Position numbers and translations under genes: made by a program. A stretch of DNA of 16,476 bases, taken from positions 1 to 16,476 of the forward strand of contig JANYBU010000219.1 in assembly GCA_025360665.1 (NCBI GenBank). The letters are read 5' to 3'. Positions 7,036 to 14,052 of the stretch are shown piece by piece; the stretch's first letter is position 1; each line of letters begins with the position of its first letter. Origin of the DNA: Nitrospira sp. (lineage in GTDB: Bacteria; Nitrospirota; Nitrospiria; Nitrospirales; Nitrospiraceae). The notes beneath the pieces are model-generated. The model worked only from the letters and a program-made list of their open reading frames with translations. It was not told where the DNA came from and searched no databases.

Positions 7036-9027
7036 ACCAATTCCAATGCGATCAGCAATGGCGCTACTGATGCTGGTATTCAGGCGCTCCAGGTCAACCG
7101 CAGGACCAATGATTTCCACCTTCTCGCGCAGTCGCCTGAGATCAAACGGCTTCCCCTCGCCTTCCCGTTCTCGCAGTTCACGAATAATGTCGATCAAGTC
7201 CTCATCTTGCTCTTGCAAGGCATTGAGGACATCGGCGACTTGGTCAAACGATTCGGACTCGATTGCCTCATCCAGACTCTTTTGCTTGCAGTCAGCGGCG
7301 AACAACGGCACCACGACATAGCCCACAGTCTTGGTGCTGTCTCCTTGCGGCTTTCGCATCGCTCGTCCCGTGGCTTGCGCGATATCGATGCGGCTCTGTT
7401 TGGGATCGAGAAACGCCACCATATCGACCGCAGGCACATCCACACCTTCGGTCAGACAGCGCGCGTTGGTGAGCACCCCTTTCTCAGCCTGGCGAAAGGT
7501 ATCGATGTGGGCTTTTCGTTCGGAGCTTCGTTGTTTGCCATGCACATGGCGCACGTCGTAGCCGTTGAGATAGCGTCCGATGCCATGCGTGGTGTCACTG
7601 GCAAACTCTTGTGCTGCTTTGACGCGGCTATGAAAGGTCAGGGCTTTGGTCGCGCCTGTCTGCTCTACCGCCTGCCGAAAGGCAAGGAGATGTGCCACCC
7701 AGCGCGCCTGCACGAGATCAGTTTCGATCAGCGTGATACCGTGTTTCCGTGCAAAGTCGCTGACCATGTGTTTGTCGATGAGCGAGATGACGACTTTATA
7801 CGGGCAGATAATGTCCCGCTTCGCGGCACTCGCAAACGAAAGCGTATGGGCGCGAATACCATAGACCTGTGGATCGTCCATCGACTGCACACGAAACTCA
7901 CCTTCTTTATCGCGATGGCGAATGTCGTAATGACGGGGCGTCGCGGTGAAGAACAGCCGCTTCCTGATGCGTAGTCGCTCATCGGACAGCGCGTAGCTAA
8001 ACGCGCCTCCCTCTCGTCCTGTGGTTTTGTGGGCTTCATCAAAGATGCCCATATCAAAGGTGTGACCTGTTGCCCCTGCACCCACGACGGGCGATGACTG
8101 ATAGGTGGAGAAAATGACTTTCACCTCTTCCGTGGGATGCGCGAGGAAACGGGTGACTTCTTCGGGGTCGGTATCAATGCGAAACTCGACATCAGAGCGA
8201 CGGACTTCTAATTCATCATTCTCTAAGTCTACGGTTCGGTCCGAACAGACACAGAGATAGCGAAACCCAGGGCTAAAGGTGTGATGCTTGCTCCACTCGC
8301 GCAACGTCTGTTCGAGCAGCGTCAGGGACGGCAGCAAGACGAGGACAGTTTTCGGTTGTGCCTCTTGCGATGCCCATAACGACACCAGCGTTTTCCCTGA
8401 CCCACACGCCATGACGACGGTGGCGCGATCACGTGTGTTCAGCGCCGTCTTGATGTCTGCCAGTGCGACGGTTTGATAGGGCTTGGGTGTGGCACGAGAC
8501 CACGACAGCGGCTTGGCTTTCAGCCACGCTTCGATTCGCGCGAGATCATCTGGTTCGAGCGCACGAAAATCATCGCCGCGAACCAGCCGCATCCCGCCAC
8601 GATTAAGCGCATCGTCAGCCAGTTCGCTGGCAGTCGTGAAAATGACGCGCTCGGTGAAGCGTTCTGTGATGCCGAGGAACGGCGCAACTTCGGTATATGT
8701 GAGATAACCCTTCTGACGGTATTTGACTTGATAGGCGACATGCGTCCCGAGGCGACTTTCACACACGCCATCGATCCCCTTCGCATCGCTCGGAAGATTG
8801 TATTGTTGCCGTAGCGTGAGGGGAATATCGCCGACGACCCAGTGGGTGACGCACTGCATAATGGGTTGGGTGGCGAGAAAACATTCGACGAAAATCTCAA
8901 AGACATCGCCACGGTCTTTTTCTTCCGCAATGCCATTGATGCGTTGCTCGAAATCGTGGAAGGAAGTGAGCGCGTCAAAGATGCCTTTCGCGATCCAGTG
9001 TCTCGCTTTGACGTGCTTGGCGGGCAT
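5914..9027 (-). CDS. Mrr-like nuclease/SF2 helicase with tandem HA repeats, truncated by frameshift
   Basis: The 1037-residue frame begins with a PD-(D/E)XK-like region (GDVFEIFVE at 40-48, GIDGV with Asp86, YQVKYR with Gln100-Lys102), the pattern of Mrr_cat-type nucleases. An SF2 helicase follows: ACGSGKT (207-213), DEAH (330-333), TATP (361-364), LTEGVDVP (525-532) and QATGRAMRK (551-559). From about 665 there are helicase-associated (HA) repeats of 66 residues, five full and most of a sixth, before the frame ends at a TAA created by one inserted base. The intact gene would reach 5451 (about 1190 residues, eight repeats). Nuclease-helicase N-termini of this kind occur in type ISP restriction enzymes, but no methylase or target-recognition domain is present here. 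A role in DNA restriction or phage defence is an inference. The start ATG 9027 has AGAGG six bases upstream; the IS ends directly before that site. Confidence 0.8.
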   Translation of the reverse strand: MPAKHVKARHWIAKGIFDALTSFHDFEQRINGIAEEKDRGDVFEIFVECFLATQPIMQCVTHWVVGDIPLTLRQQYNLPSDAKGIDGVCESRLGTHVAYQVKYRQKGYLTYTEVAPFLGITERFTERVIFTTASELADDALNRGGMRLVRGDDFRALEPDDLARIEAWLKAKPLSWSRATPKPYQTVALADIKTALNTRDRATVVMACGSGKTLVSLWASQEAQPKTVLVLLPSLTLLEQTLREWSKHHTFSPGFRYLCVCSDRTVDLENDELEVRRSDVEFRIDTDPEEVTRFLAHPTEEVKVIFSTYQSSPVVGAGATGHTFDMGIFDEAHKTTGREGGAFSYALSDERLRIRKRLFFTATPRHYDIRHRDKEGEFRVQSMDDPQVYGIRAHTLSFASAAKRDIICPYKVVISLIDKHMVSDFARKHGITLIETDLVQARWVAHLLAFRQAVEQTGATKALTFHSRVKAAQEFASDTTHGIGRYLNGYDVRHVHGKQRSSERKAHIDTFRQAEKGVLTNARCLTEGVDVPAVDMVAFLDPKQSRIDIAQATGRAMRKPQGDSTKTVGYVVVPLFAADCKQKSLDEAIESESFDQVADVLNALQEQDEDLIDIIRELREREGEGKPFDLRRLREKVEIIGPAVDLERLNTSISSAIADRIGIGWDEWYGRLTAYKQREGDCLVPTSHREQGFRLGSWVDKQRQNKDTMPPERCQRLDALGFVWNTFAASWEEGFRSLEIFRQREGHCRVPQRHCEQGFRLGQWIGVQRAAQGKLSPDRRQRLDALGFVWDSHADWWEEGVRCLECYRKDHGDCLMPHSYRDPISGFRLGSWVTNQRTAQDTMPPERRQRLDALGFVWDARTAQWEEGFRYLQLFHQREGNCRVPQLHREQGFRLGTWVGVQRDNKDRMSPERRQRLDALGFVWDVLTAQWEEGFHSLEIFRQREGHCRVPASHREEGFRLGQWIGGQRQTQDTVLPERRQRLDALGFVWDVLTAQWEEGFRFLEVFRQQKGHCRVPTSHREQGYRLGSWVDKQRQN

Positions 9028-9185
9028 CGGTTTCCTCTAGCAGGCTGCGGAAAAACCAGGGTTGAATGAGACCGATGCGCCCCAAACCCACTCACACGAG
9101 CCTTCAACACCCATCCGTGACGGGGTGGCCTCCCACCGTGGAAGCCAGCTGTGGGCCACGGTGCGCGAGGCGTAACCGTGTCGGC

Positions 9186-10274
9186 TCATGTCGCGGCCTC
9201 CACGAGATTGCGCATCCGCACCAGGTTGTACACGGCTGCGGCGAAGGTGAACAGCCAGCCAACCCGCTGCACGCCTCGGAGTTTGACTTTGCGCAACAAC
9301 CCGACCGTCTTCAACCACCCGAAGATCTCTTCGACCCGTTTGCGCTTCTGTTGACTCACGGTGTAGCCGGGATGGCGGGTAGTCCGTCCATCAATGGCAC
9401 TGGCACGGTTTGTCGTGTGCTGGGCCACATGGGGCGTGACGTGCAGCGCCCGCAGATCCTGGACGAACTGGTGTGTGTCATAGTTCTTATCGCCACCCAG
9501 CGTGATCCGACGTGTGATGGGCCGGGCGCCCAGCAAGGCGACCGCCGCCTCCCGTTCCGCCGTGCCGGTCGCCGGGGTGAGGCGCGTGTTCACGACCAGT
9601 CCATGCCGATTCTCCATCACCACATGCCCCAAGAAGCACAGCTTGGCCTCCTGGCCCGCCGCCTTCTTGTACAGCCGAGCCTCTGGATCAGTCGTCGAGG
9701 CATGCGTAGCATTCGTTCGCCGCTCACCCCGGAAGTCCACACTGGGATTGCCCGGATCATCCGGCGGCGGCATGGGCGCGGCGTCGGTCTTCAGCCTGAA
9801 GCTCTTCTGGCCCGCCCAGGCTTCGATCAGCGTGCCATCGACCGTGAAATGCTCGTCGGATAAGATATGGTGGGCCTTGGCTTGCGCCAGCACTTGCTCG
9901 AAGAACGCGGTGGCCACTTCGCCCTCCAACAAGCGGTCCCGGTTCTTGGTGAAGACGGTGACATCCCACACCGACGAATCCAGATCGAGCCCGACAAACC
10001 ACCGGAACAGCAGGTGGTACTGCAGTGCTTCCATCAAGAGTCGCTCACTCCGGAGACTGTAGAGCACCTGCAGCAACAGGGCGCGCAGCAGCTTCTCCGG
10101 AGCAATCGAGGGCCGGCCCGTGTGGGCATACAGCTTCGTCAGTTGGGGCGACAACGCGGTCAGGGCCGTGTCCACATACTGCCGGATGGGCCGCAGGGGG
10201 TGGGTCACCGGGACCCGCTCCTCCGGCGAGAGATAACTGAACATCCCGGCTTGCTGGGTATCGTGACCACGCAT
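9186..10274 (-). CDS. IS5-family DDE transposase
   Basis: The 362-residue product has an N-terminal DUF772-like region (GRPSIAPEKLLRALLLQVLYSLRSERLL-EALQYHLLFRWFVGL, 53-95). It continues into an RNase H-like DDE domain: VDGTLIEAW (Asp146), GGDKNYD (Asp262) and RKRVEEIFGWLK (Glu315/316). ATG 10274 is preferred because MRG-D begins many relatives and GAGG lies about seven bases upstream; ATG 10286 would add four residues. It looks intact, with no frameshift. The exact IS5 subgroup is not certain, and an IS1182-like assignment cannot be excluded from sequence reading alone. Confidence 0.9.
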   Translation of the reverse strand: MRGHDTQQAGMFSYLSPEERVPVTHPLRPIRQYVDTALTALSPQLTKLYAHTGRPSIAPEKLLRALLLQVLYSLRSERLLMEALQYHLLFRWFVGLDLDSSVWDVTVFTKNRDRLLEGEVATAFFEQVLAQAKAHHILSDEHFTVDGTLIEAWAGQKSFRLKTDAAPMPPPDDPGNPSVDFRGERRTNATHASTTDPEARLYKKAAGQEAKLCFLGHVVMENRHGLVVNTRLTPATGTAEREAAVALLGARPITRRITLGGDKNYDTHQFVQDLRALHVTPHVAQHTTNRASAIDGRTTRHPGYTVSQQKRKRVEEIFGWLKTVGLLRKVKLRGVQRVGWLFTFAAAVYNLVRMRNLVEAAT

Positions 10275-10303
10275 CGTGCACCTCATGGAGTACGTACTAG
10301 CTA

Positions 10304-10309
10304 ATTATA
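10304..10309 (-). promoter_or_regulatory. Possible transposase -10 box
   Basis: On the minus strand, TATAAT occurs 30 bases upstream of the preferred transposase start, inside the IS. No good -35 lies at the right distance. Being on the same strand as the nuclease-helicase, it could also drive read-through into that gene. Confidence 0.35.
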
Positions 10310-10389
10310 CCTATTTACCCCCAGAGGATAGGAGAAAGCAAGAGTTTTTCCGCAGCCTGCTAGACGGAGAAATCCCTGCGGACAGCGGC

Positions 10390-10395
10390 ATTATA
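10390..10395 (-). promoter_or_regulatory. Possible native -10 box of the nuclease-helicase, displaced by the IS
   Basis: Minus-strand TATAAT lies 27 bases outside the IS end. Removing the IS would place it about 35 bases upstream of ATG 9027, a normal promoter-to-start distance. TTGACG lies upstream at only 12 bases of spacing, too short for a standard -35. The segment 10364-10543 otherwise contains only the solo IS-like end at 10469. Confidence 0.4.
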
Positions 10396-10468
10396 GCTAA
10401 TCACTCACGTCAACCGCCTTGGGAAAGTTTTCAGATCGACAAAACGATATGCCGTGCAGAAAACCTAG

Positions 10469-10483
10469 CAGGATGCGGAAAAC
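10469..10483. repeat. Solo IS/MITE-like end
   Basis: CAGGATGCGGAAAAC, preceded by CTAG at 10465-10468, matches the terminal repeat of the nearby IS with one mismatch and one fewer A. Its orientation is that of the left end. No matching partner is visible, so it is probably the remnant of an older insertion at a YTAR-type site. Confidence 0.5.
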
Positions 10484-10543
10484 GATGTTGCACGCGAGAA
10501 TTTCGATGGTCCGAACGTGTGGCATAACAGAAGAACATTTGCG

Positions 10544-10667
10544 CAGGATGCTCAAAAAGACTTCCAACTAGGCCGCAGACGAATCAAAACCGGAGGCGTA
10601 CCCTCTCGGGTACGTTGAGGATTTTGACGAGGCGAGAACAACGTTGGAAGACTTTTTCAGCATCCTG
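10544..10667 (-). repeat. MITE-like palindromic element 3, possible ADH terminator
   Basis: The terminal inverted repeats are CAGGATGCTCAAAAAGACTT (10544) and its partner ending 10667 (AAGACTTTTTCAGCATCCTG), continuing to about 25 pairs with two mismatches. CTAG follows at 10668-10671. On the minus strand the core reads CCTCAACGTACCCGAGAGGG, then TACGCCTCCGG, as in the copies at 1295 and 5050. It starts eleven bases beyond the alcohol dehydrogenase stop and has the same orientation relative to that gene as the other copies have to theirs. The element is 124 bp, against 125 bp for element 1. Confidence 0.75.
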
Positions 10668-10678
10668 CTAGTGACCGC

Positions 10679-11698
10679 TCATCCGCCCATCGTGAGCACT
10701 ACTCGGAAACGCGCTTTGCCGCTCATCATACGATCGTAGGCGGCAGCGGCTTGTTCGAGCGGGAAGGTCTCGACCATGGGACGAATGCCGGTCAGCGCAC
10801 AGAAGTTCAGCGTGTCTTCTGAATCCCGGGCGGTTCCGGATGGCCAGCCTTGAATCGACCGGCGCGCGCCGATGAGTTGAATGGGCGTGACAGTAATGGG
10901 GTCGGCTGATGCCCCCACTACCAGCAGCTTGCCACCGACACCGAGTCCATCGATCAGCTCCGACATCGATTTACTGTTCGGCGCGGTAGCCAGAATGACC
11001 GAGGCGCCGCCCATCTTGGTCAATTCGCTTGCCGCGTTCGTAGTGTCTGTGTCGAGATAGCGGGCAGCGCCTAACTTCAGCGCTAACGCTTCCTTGTCTT
11101 GGCCCCGCCCTATCGCCACGGTGTGATAGCCCATCTTGTTGGCGAACTGGATGCCCAGATGGCCAAGTCCGCCCAGTCCCTGCACCGCCACGAGGTCGCC
11201 TGCTTTGGCTTCGCTATGGCGCAAGCTGTTGAAGGTCGTGACGCCAGCGCACAGGATGGGCGCGGCCTCCACCGCCGAGAGCGCGTCTGGAATTGCAGCC
11301 ACGGCTTCGCTTCGAGCAATCATGTATTGGGCATACCCGCCATCTTCCTGGAACCCCGTGACCTGGAAGCTCTGACAGCCCATGAAATCACCACGGCGAC
11401 AGGAGACACATTGTCCGCAATGTCCGCCGTGCCACCCCACGCCGACCCGTTGACCCTTCTTCCACATCGTCACATCCGATCCAACGGCATCGATCACGCC
11501 GGCGACCTCATGGCCCGTCACTCGTGGGTAATGCAGGCCAGGCCAATGCCCTTCCTTCACAAAAACGTCACTATGACAGACGCCGCAAGCCTCTATCTTG
11601 ATGCGGACGGTATGAGGCCCCGGTTCCGGCACCTGACGATTCACGGTCTCGAACGCGCCGCCGGGACCGCTCACTTGCACCGCAGTCATCTGTGACAT
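10679..11698 (-). CDS. Zinc-dependent alcohol dehydrogenase (MDR family)
   Basis: This is a medium-chain dehydrogenase/reductase that should interconvert alcohols and aldehydes with NAD(P)H in the cytoplasm. In the 339-residue product, the catalytic zinc ligands are Cys41 (CGVCHSD), His63 (GHE) and Cys150. The structural zinc site is Cys94, 97, 100 and 108 (CGQCVSCRRGDFMGC). The Rossmann motif GLGGLGHLG is at 174-182. The end of the second Rossmann strand (VAIGRGQDK) lacks the acidic residue usual for NAD, which hints at NADP use. ATG 11698 is chosen because AGGAGG lies seven bases upstream and the family starts here; the open frame extends 30 codons further without homology. The substrate is not evident, and neighbours give no pathway. 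Confidence 0.93.
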   Translation of the reverse strand: MSQMTAVQVSGPGGAFETVNRQVPEPGPHTVRIKIEACGVCHSDVFVKEGHWPGLHYPRVTGHEVAGVIDAVGSDVTMWKKGQRVGVGWHGGHCGQCVSCRRGDFMGCQSFQVTGFQEDGGYAQYMIARSEAVAAIPDALSAVEAAPILCAGVTTFNSLRHSEAKAGDLVAVQGLGGLGHLGIQFANKMGYHTVAIGRGQDKEALALKLGAARYLDTDTTNAASELTKMGGASVILATAPNSKSMSELIDGLGVGGKLLVVGASADPITVTPIQLIGARRSIQGWPSGTARDSEDTLNFCALTGIRPMVETFPLEQAAAAYDRMMSGKARFRVVLTMGG

Positions 11699-11798
11699 GA
11701 CCGCCTCCTTGAGTTGGATTGCATGTGAATACGGAAAGCCTAGTCCACTATGCCTCTCTCGTGAGCTCGGCCCAGAAGCCTGCCTCACCCACCCTTAC

Positions 11799-11846
11799 AA
11801 GGGGCCAGCCCCCTTCGGAACTCCCAGGCGGGGCGGTGCCCCGCCT
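11799..11846. repeat. Two strong GC hairpins between the ADH and SPFH genes
   Basis: AAGGGG/CCCCTT (11799-11804 with 11810-11815) and a perfect 9-bp stem AGGCGGGGC/GCCCCGCCT (11826-11834 with 11838-11846, loop GGT) lie side by side. There is no T-tract. They sit upstream of the ADH start and downstream of the SPFH gene. They could be part of a dispersed structured repeat or a rho-independent-like stop for the lipoprotein operon. I see no clear ADH promoter in 11700-11798. Confidence 0.5.
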
Positions 11847-11847
11847 C

Positions 11848-11920
11848 GCAGCTCCGCACGCCTGTCTCTCTCGGCGACGGCCCGATTTTGCGACGAACGG
11901 TCACGAATAATTCGGGTTAG
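11848..11920 (-). repeat. Dispersed repeat C, copy 1, abutting the SPFH gene stop
   Basis: Read on the minus strand (CTAACCCGAATTATTCGTGA, then CGTTCGTCGCAAAATCG, then CAGGCGTGCGGAGCTGC), it aligns along its length with plus-strand 14053-14126. The first bases include the TAA stop of the SPFH gene, so the repeat begins at that gene's end. Partial copies are at 13491-13526 and 14301-14337. Confidence 0.65.
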
Positions 11921-12786
11921 GGAGTCTGGTCTCGCCGTCCTTCACTGGGTGGCTCTCCAGGATTGATGAGGATCGGGGCCTTCAGTTGGTCCGGCAAGAG
12001 AATCAGTTTGGAATTGGGGCTGTCATACAATTTGTACCGAAGATAGGCTGATGTAAGTGTCTGTGAGATCGTCTCCTGCGCCTTGGCTTGTCCGATGGCC
12101 CGGATACGGTTCCCTTCTGCCTCACCTTCGGCCCGAATCCGAATCGAATCGCCCTCGCCTTTCGCCCGTGTGCGGGCAATCTCGGCATCCTTGGACGCGA
12201 TGGTCAGTTCGAACTCTTTTTGTTCTTTCTCCTGTTCCTTCGCCTGTTTCTGCTCAATCGCGCGCAAGACAATCGGCGGAAAATCGACATCGGCCAACGC
12301 GATACTATGGATTTCCAAGTGACGTCCTTTGAGCTTTTCAACCACCACCGCCTGAATTTTGCTCGCAATCTCAGCACTCTTTTCCGGCACCGTCACCATA
12401 TTATAGCCGGAGACCACACTACGCACCGTGGCCATAAACTGGGGTTTGACAATCCGCGGGTAGAAGTCCGGGCCCATTTCCTGGGCCAGAAAATACAGCT
12501 CATCAGGAATGGGTCGGAGGATGATGGCTGCCTTTATGAGCACCTGCAGATCATCCGCACTCAAGGCATCGATGTCTTCGGTGAAGCTCTGCCACCGAAT
12601 ATCGTAGTGGTAGATGCTATTCCAGGGCGCCTGCCAGTAAAACCCATCCTTCAGCGTTTCGGTTGAAAGCCCTTGGGAGAACGGATGCCAGGACAACCCC
12701 CGTTGGCCTGGTTGGATAGTGGTTCCGCAGGCCGTTGTCAGCAGCAGTCCGACGAGCAGAAGACTCGTCATGGTTGGGCGTGTCAT
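11917..12786 (-). CDS. SPFH/prohibitin-type lipoprotein
   Basis: The 289-residue product starts with a lipoprotein signal (MTRPTMTSLLLVGLLLTTAC, acylated Cys20). It continues into an SPFH (band 7/prohibitin) domain, about 25-185, including VPEKSAEIASKIQAVVVEKLKGRHLEIHSIALADVDFP, and then a charged coiled coil of about 65 residues rich in Glu, Lys and Ala (EQKQAKEQEKEQKEFELTIA). SPFH proteins form ring or cage oligomers on membranes. Most have a transmembrane anchor, so a lipid anchor is less usual. ATG 12786 follows GGGAGGG; an in-frame ATG at 12813 is less likely. The gene lies 60 bases behind the small lipoprotein gene on the same strand, so the two probably form an operon. Confidence 0.88.
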   Translation of the reverse strand: MTRPTMTSLLLVGLLLTTACGTTIQPGQRGLSWHPFSQGLSTETLKDGFYWQAPWNSIYHYDIRWQSFTEDIDALSADDLQVLIKAAIILRPIPDELYFLAQEMGPDFYPRIVKPQFMATVRSVVSGYNMVTVPEKSAEIASKIQAVVVEKLKGRHLEIHSIALADVDFPPIVLRAIEQKQAKEQEKEQKEFELTIASKDAEIARTRAKGEGDSIRIRAEGEAEGNRIRAIGQAKAQETISQTLTSAYLRYKLYDSPNSKLILLPDQLKAPILINPGEPPSEGRRDQTP

Positions 12787-12846
12787 AGATCCCTCCCGGT
12801 ACGGCCACGCCAAGCGTGGCGGGTTAGTGACCTCGTGATGGTATTG

Positions 12847-13206
12847 TTATCGACAACGATCGCACATGGGCGGACTGGGAGCCTGGGCGCCACCCAGCAA
12901 CTTCAGGTGACGCTTAGCGAGCTGCTCCTCTTCGCGTGCTGCCTCTTCGTAAAACTGTGCTAACAGCCGTGTGCCCGTGACCCATTCCGACTCTGGCCCG
13001 AATAGCCGTTCATAGACCACCGCACGATGGGTTAATTCCTCGGCCTGTTGGCGCGATGCCACTGCCTCATGGCGGTAGTAGGCTGCAATCTCTCCATGAT
13101 CTTGACCTGGGTCAACTGCGGTCATGTCCAGCGGAGCCGTGGGACTTCCACTGCAACCAGGCTGGAGGAAGATGGCGAGGAGTAAGAAAAGGACGGCTAC
13201 ATGCAT
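12847..13206 (-). CDS. Small lipoprotein with helical C-terminal region
   Basis: The product has 119 residues with a lipobox (LQPGC, acylated Cys18) after a hydrophobic MHVAVLFLLLAIF stretch. The mature part is mostly helical and charged (EIAAYYRHEAVASRQQAEELTHRAVVYERLF and RLLAQFYEEAAREEEQLAKRHLKLLGG). I do not recognise a named family; the pattern fits short envelope lipoproteins. The C-terminal CDRC pair may be metal-binding or disulfide-forming. ATG 13206 is preceded by GGAGGA. It is probably the first gene of the SPFH operon, and a joint envelope role is an inference from this pairing. Confidence 0.78.
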   Translation of the reverse strand: MHVAVLFLLLAIFLQPGCSGSPTAPLDMTAVDPGQDHGEIAAYYRHEAVASRQQAEELTHRAVVYERLFGPESEWVTGTRLLAQFYEEAAREEEQLAKRHLKLLGGAQAPSPPMCDRCR

Positions 13207-13490
13207 CGTGGGGTCTCCTCCGTCGTCCCCAAGGGACAGTCACTGGGCGAGATGTACCCGCGGTTGAAGGAACCCAACCGCCTCGTCAACGCTGACGACG
13301 ACACCGTGATTATGCACCCGCATCCGCTTCAGCGCAATATCACGTTGTGGCCCTCAGTGGGGGACTTCAACAGTACGAGCAGGCTGTAGCTGCTTACAGC
13401 AAGCAACGGACTTAGTGAGCGGATCGCGGAATATGAAAAGCGGCCAGATCGGTCGGTACATGGGTCGTCGCTGGTTCGAATATACTCCAG
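13207..13490. other. Intergenic stretch upstream of the lipoprotein operon
   Basis: A 62-codon plus-strand frame (13201-13389) overlaps the lipoprotein start and resembles nothing I know, though YPRLKEPNRLVNADDDTVIM reads like a plausible coding remnant. A perfect hairpin GCGGTTG/CAACCGC (13260-13266 with 13275-13281) and another, GCTGTA/TACAGC near 13383-13398, are present. I cannot assign a promoter for the minus-strand operon with confidence. Confidence 0.35.
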
Positions 13491-13526
13491 GGCGATTTCG
13501 CGGCGAACCGTCATGAGTAATGCGAG
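13491..13526 (-). repeat. Dispersed repeat C, copy 2 (partial)
   Basis: GGCGATTTCGCGGCGAACCG, then TCATGAGTAATGCG, is the reverse complement of the start of the 14053 copy with a few changes. It ends in GAGCT where the other copies carry GGGTTAG, so it is truncated or diverged at that side. Confidence 0.6.
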
Positions 13527-13595
13527 CTCCGTCTTGACTTACTGAGACCGCTCAGAACATTTCAATGGACATCTTGACCACTCCTGAAAAACTCA

Positions 13596-13775
13596 ATGAT
13601 CATTTTTTTGCTCTCGGGATTTCCCGCACACGCCCCCAATCTGATTGTGATCGGCTACGTTGACTATGAAGATCTGCTCAAGAGGAAGCGTAGAACTGCC
13701 TTTTTGAGGCTGTATGATTTCACTACCAAACGCTTCACGCCCTCCGATGATCCAGCGTATGAATATCAAGACTAA
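13596..13775 (+). CDS. 59-codon ORF, possible C-terminal gene remnant
   Basis: From ATG 13596 the frame reads MIIFLLSGFPAHAPNLIVIG, then YVDYEDLLKRKRRTAFLRLY, then DFTTKRFTPSDDPAYEYQD. Its composition is strongly protein-like (alternating charged and hydrophobic residues, no low-complexity bias), unlike the other short frames in this region. No ribosome site precedes the ATG, and a stop lies 10 bases upstream. This suits a truncated 3' end of a larger, lost gene as well as a real microprotein. I do not recognise the family. Confidence 0.35.
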   Translation: MIIFLLSGFPAHAPNLIVIGYVDYEDLLKRKRRTAFLRLYDFTTKRFTPSDDPAYEYQD

Positions 13776-13890
13776 ACCAATGCTCGATCCAGTCCTGTCA
13801 GGTTCGGGATAATCGCCCTAATTAGCCCTTCCAGGCTCGTTCTTCACCTCTTCAGGGAGGGGGGCTGATTGCTCTTCCACTGCGCGCAAC

Positions 13891-13957
13891 TTTCTCACCC
13901 GCCCACCCACCGGCAGATATTTTTCACCCGCCCTACCCTCCGATTGCTTCGCAATCG
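13891..13957 (+). repeat. Dispersed repeat B, copy 2, followed by a tight hairpin
   Basis: TTTCTCACCCGCCCACCCA, then CCGGCAGATATTTTTCACCC, corresponds to the minus strand of 5201-5239. At 13941-13957 a perfect 7-bp stem with a TTC loop (CGATTGC/GCAATCG) follows. In the surrounding 13776-13890 I see no gene. Confidence 0.5.
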
Positions 13958-14052
13958 ATTTCCCGTGACGTGCCATTAGCCCAGACGAGGGCCTTCTGAG
14001 GCAACGTGGGGAGGGTTCAAGACGGACCGGCTCAGGCAGGTGTGAGGACTAG

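Larger units (their letters stand above)
9041..10359 (-). mobile_element. IS5-type insertion sequence, complete, 1319 bp
   Basis: Perfect 16-bp terminal inverted repeats, CAGGCTGCGGAAAAAC at 9041-9056 and GTTTTTCCGCAGCCTG at 10344-10359, are flanked on both sides by CTAG (9037-9040 and 10360-10363). CTAG fits the YTAR 4-bp target duplication known for the IS5 subgroup, although its palindromic nature makes the boundary ambiguous. One transposase gene fills the element. It lies between a probable -10 box (10390-10395) and the start of the nuclease-helicase (9027), with its transposase on the same strand as that gene. Confidence 0.85.

Noticed and set aside
6955..7974. Plus-strand open frame of 339 codons
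   Set aside because: It is antisense to the helicase motifs of the nuclease-helicase and has no family features of its own.
9066..9863. Long plus-strand open frame of 265 codons across the IS
   Set aside because: It lies antisense to the well-supported transposase, with no recognisable domain; GC-rich antisense frames of this length are expected.
13201..13389. Plus-strand 62-codon frame at the lipoprotein start
   Set aside because: It overlaps the lipoprotein ribosome site in antisense, has no ribosome site and matches no family I know; part of it could be a remnant, but evidence is too thin for a gene call.
13473..13481. GGTTCGAAT, a tRNA T-loop-like sequence
   Set aside because: Flanking bases do not form the T-arm or an acceptor stem, and no anticodon arm is visible upstream.
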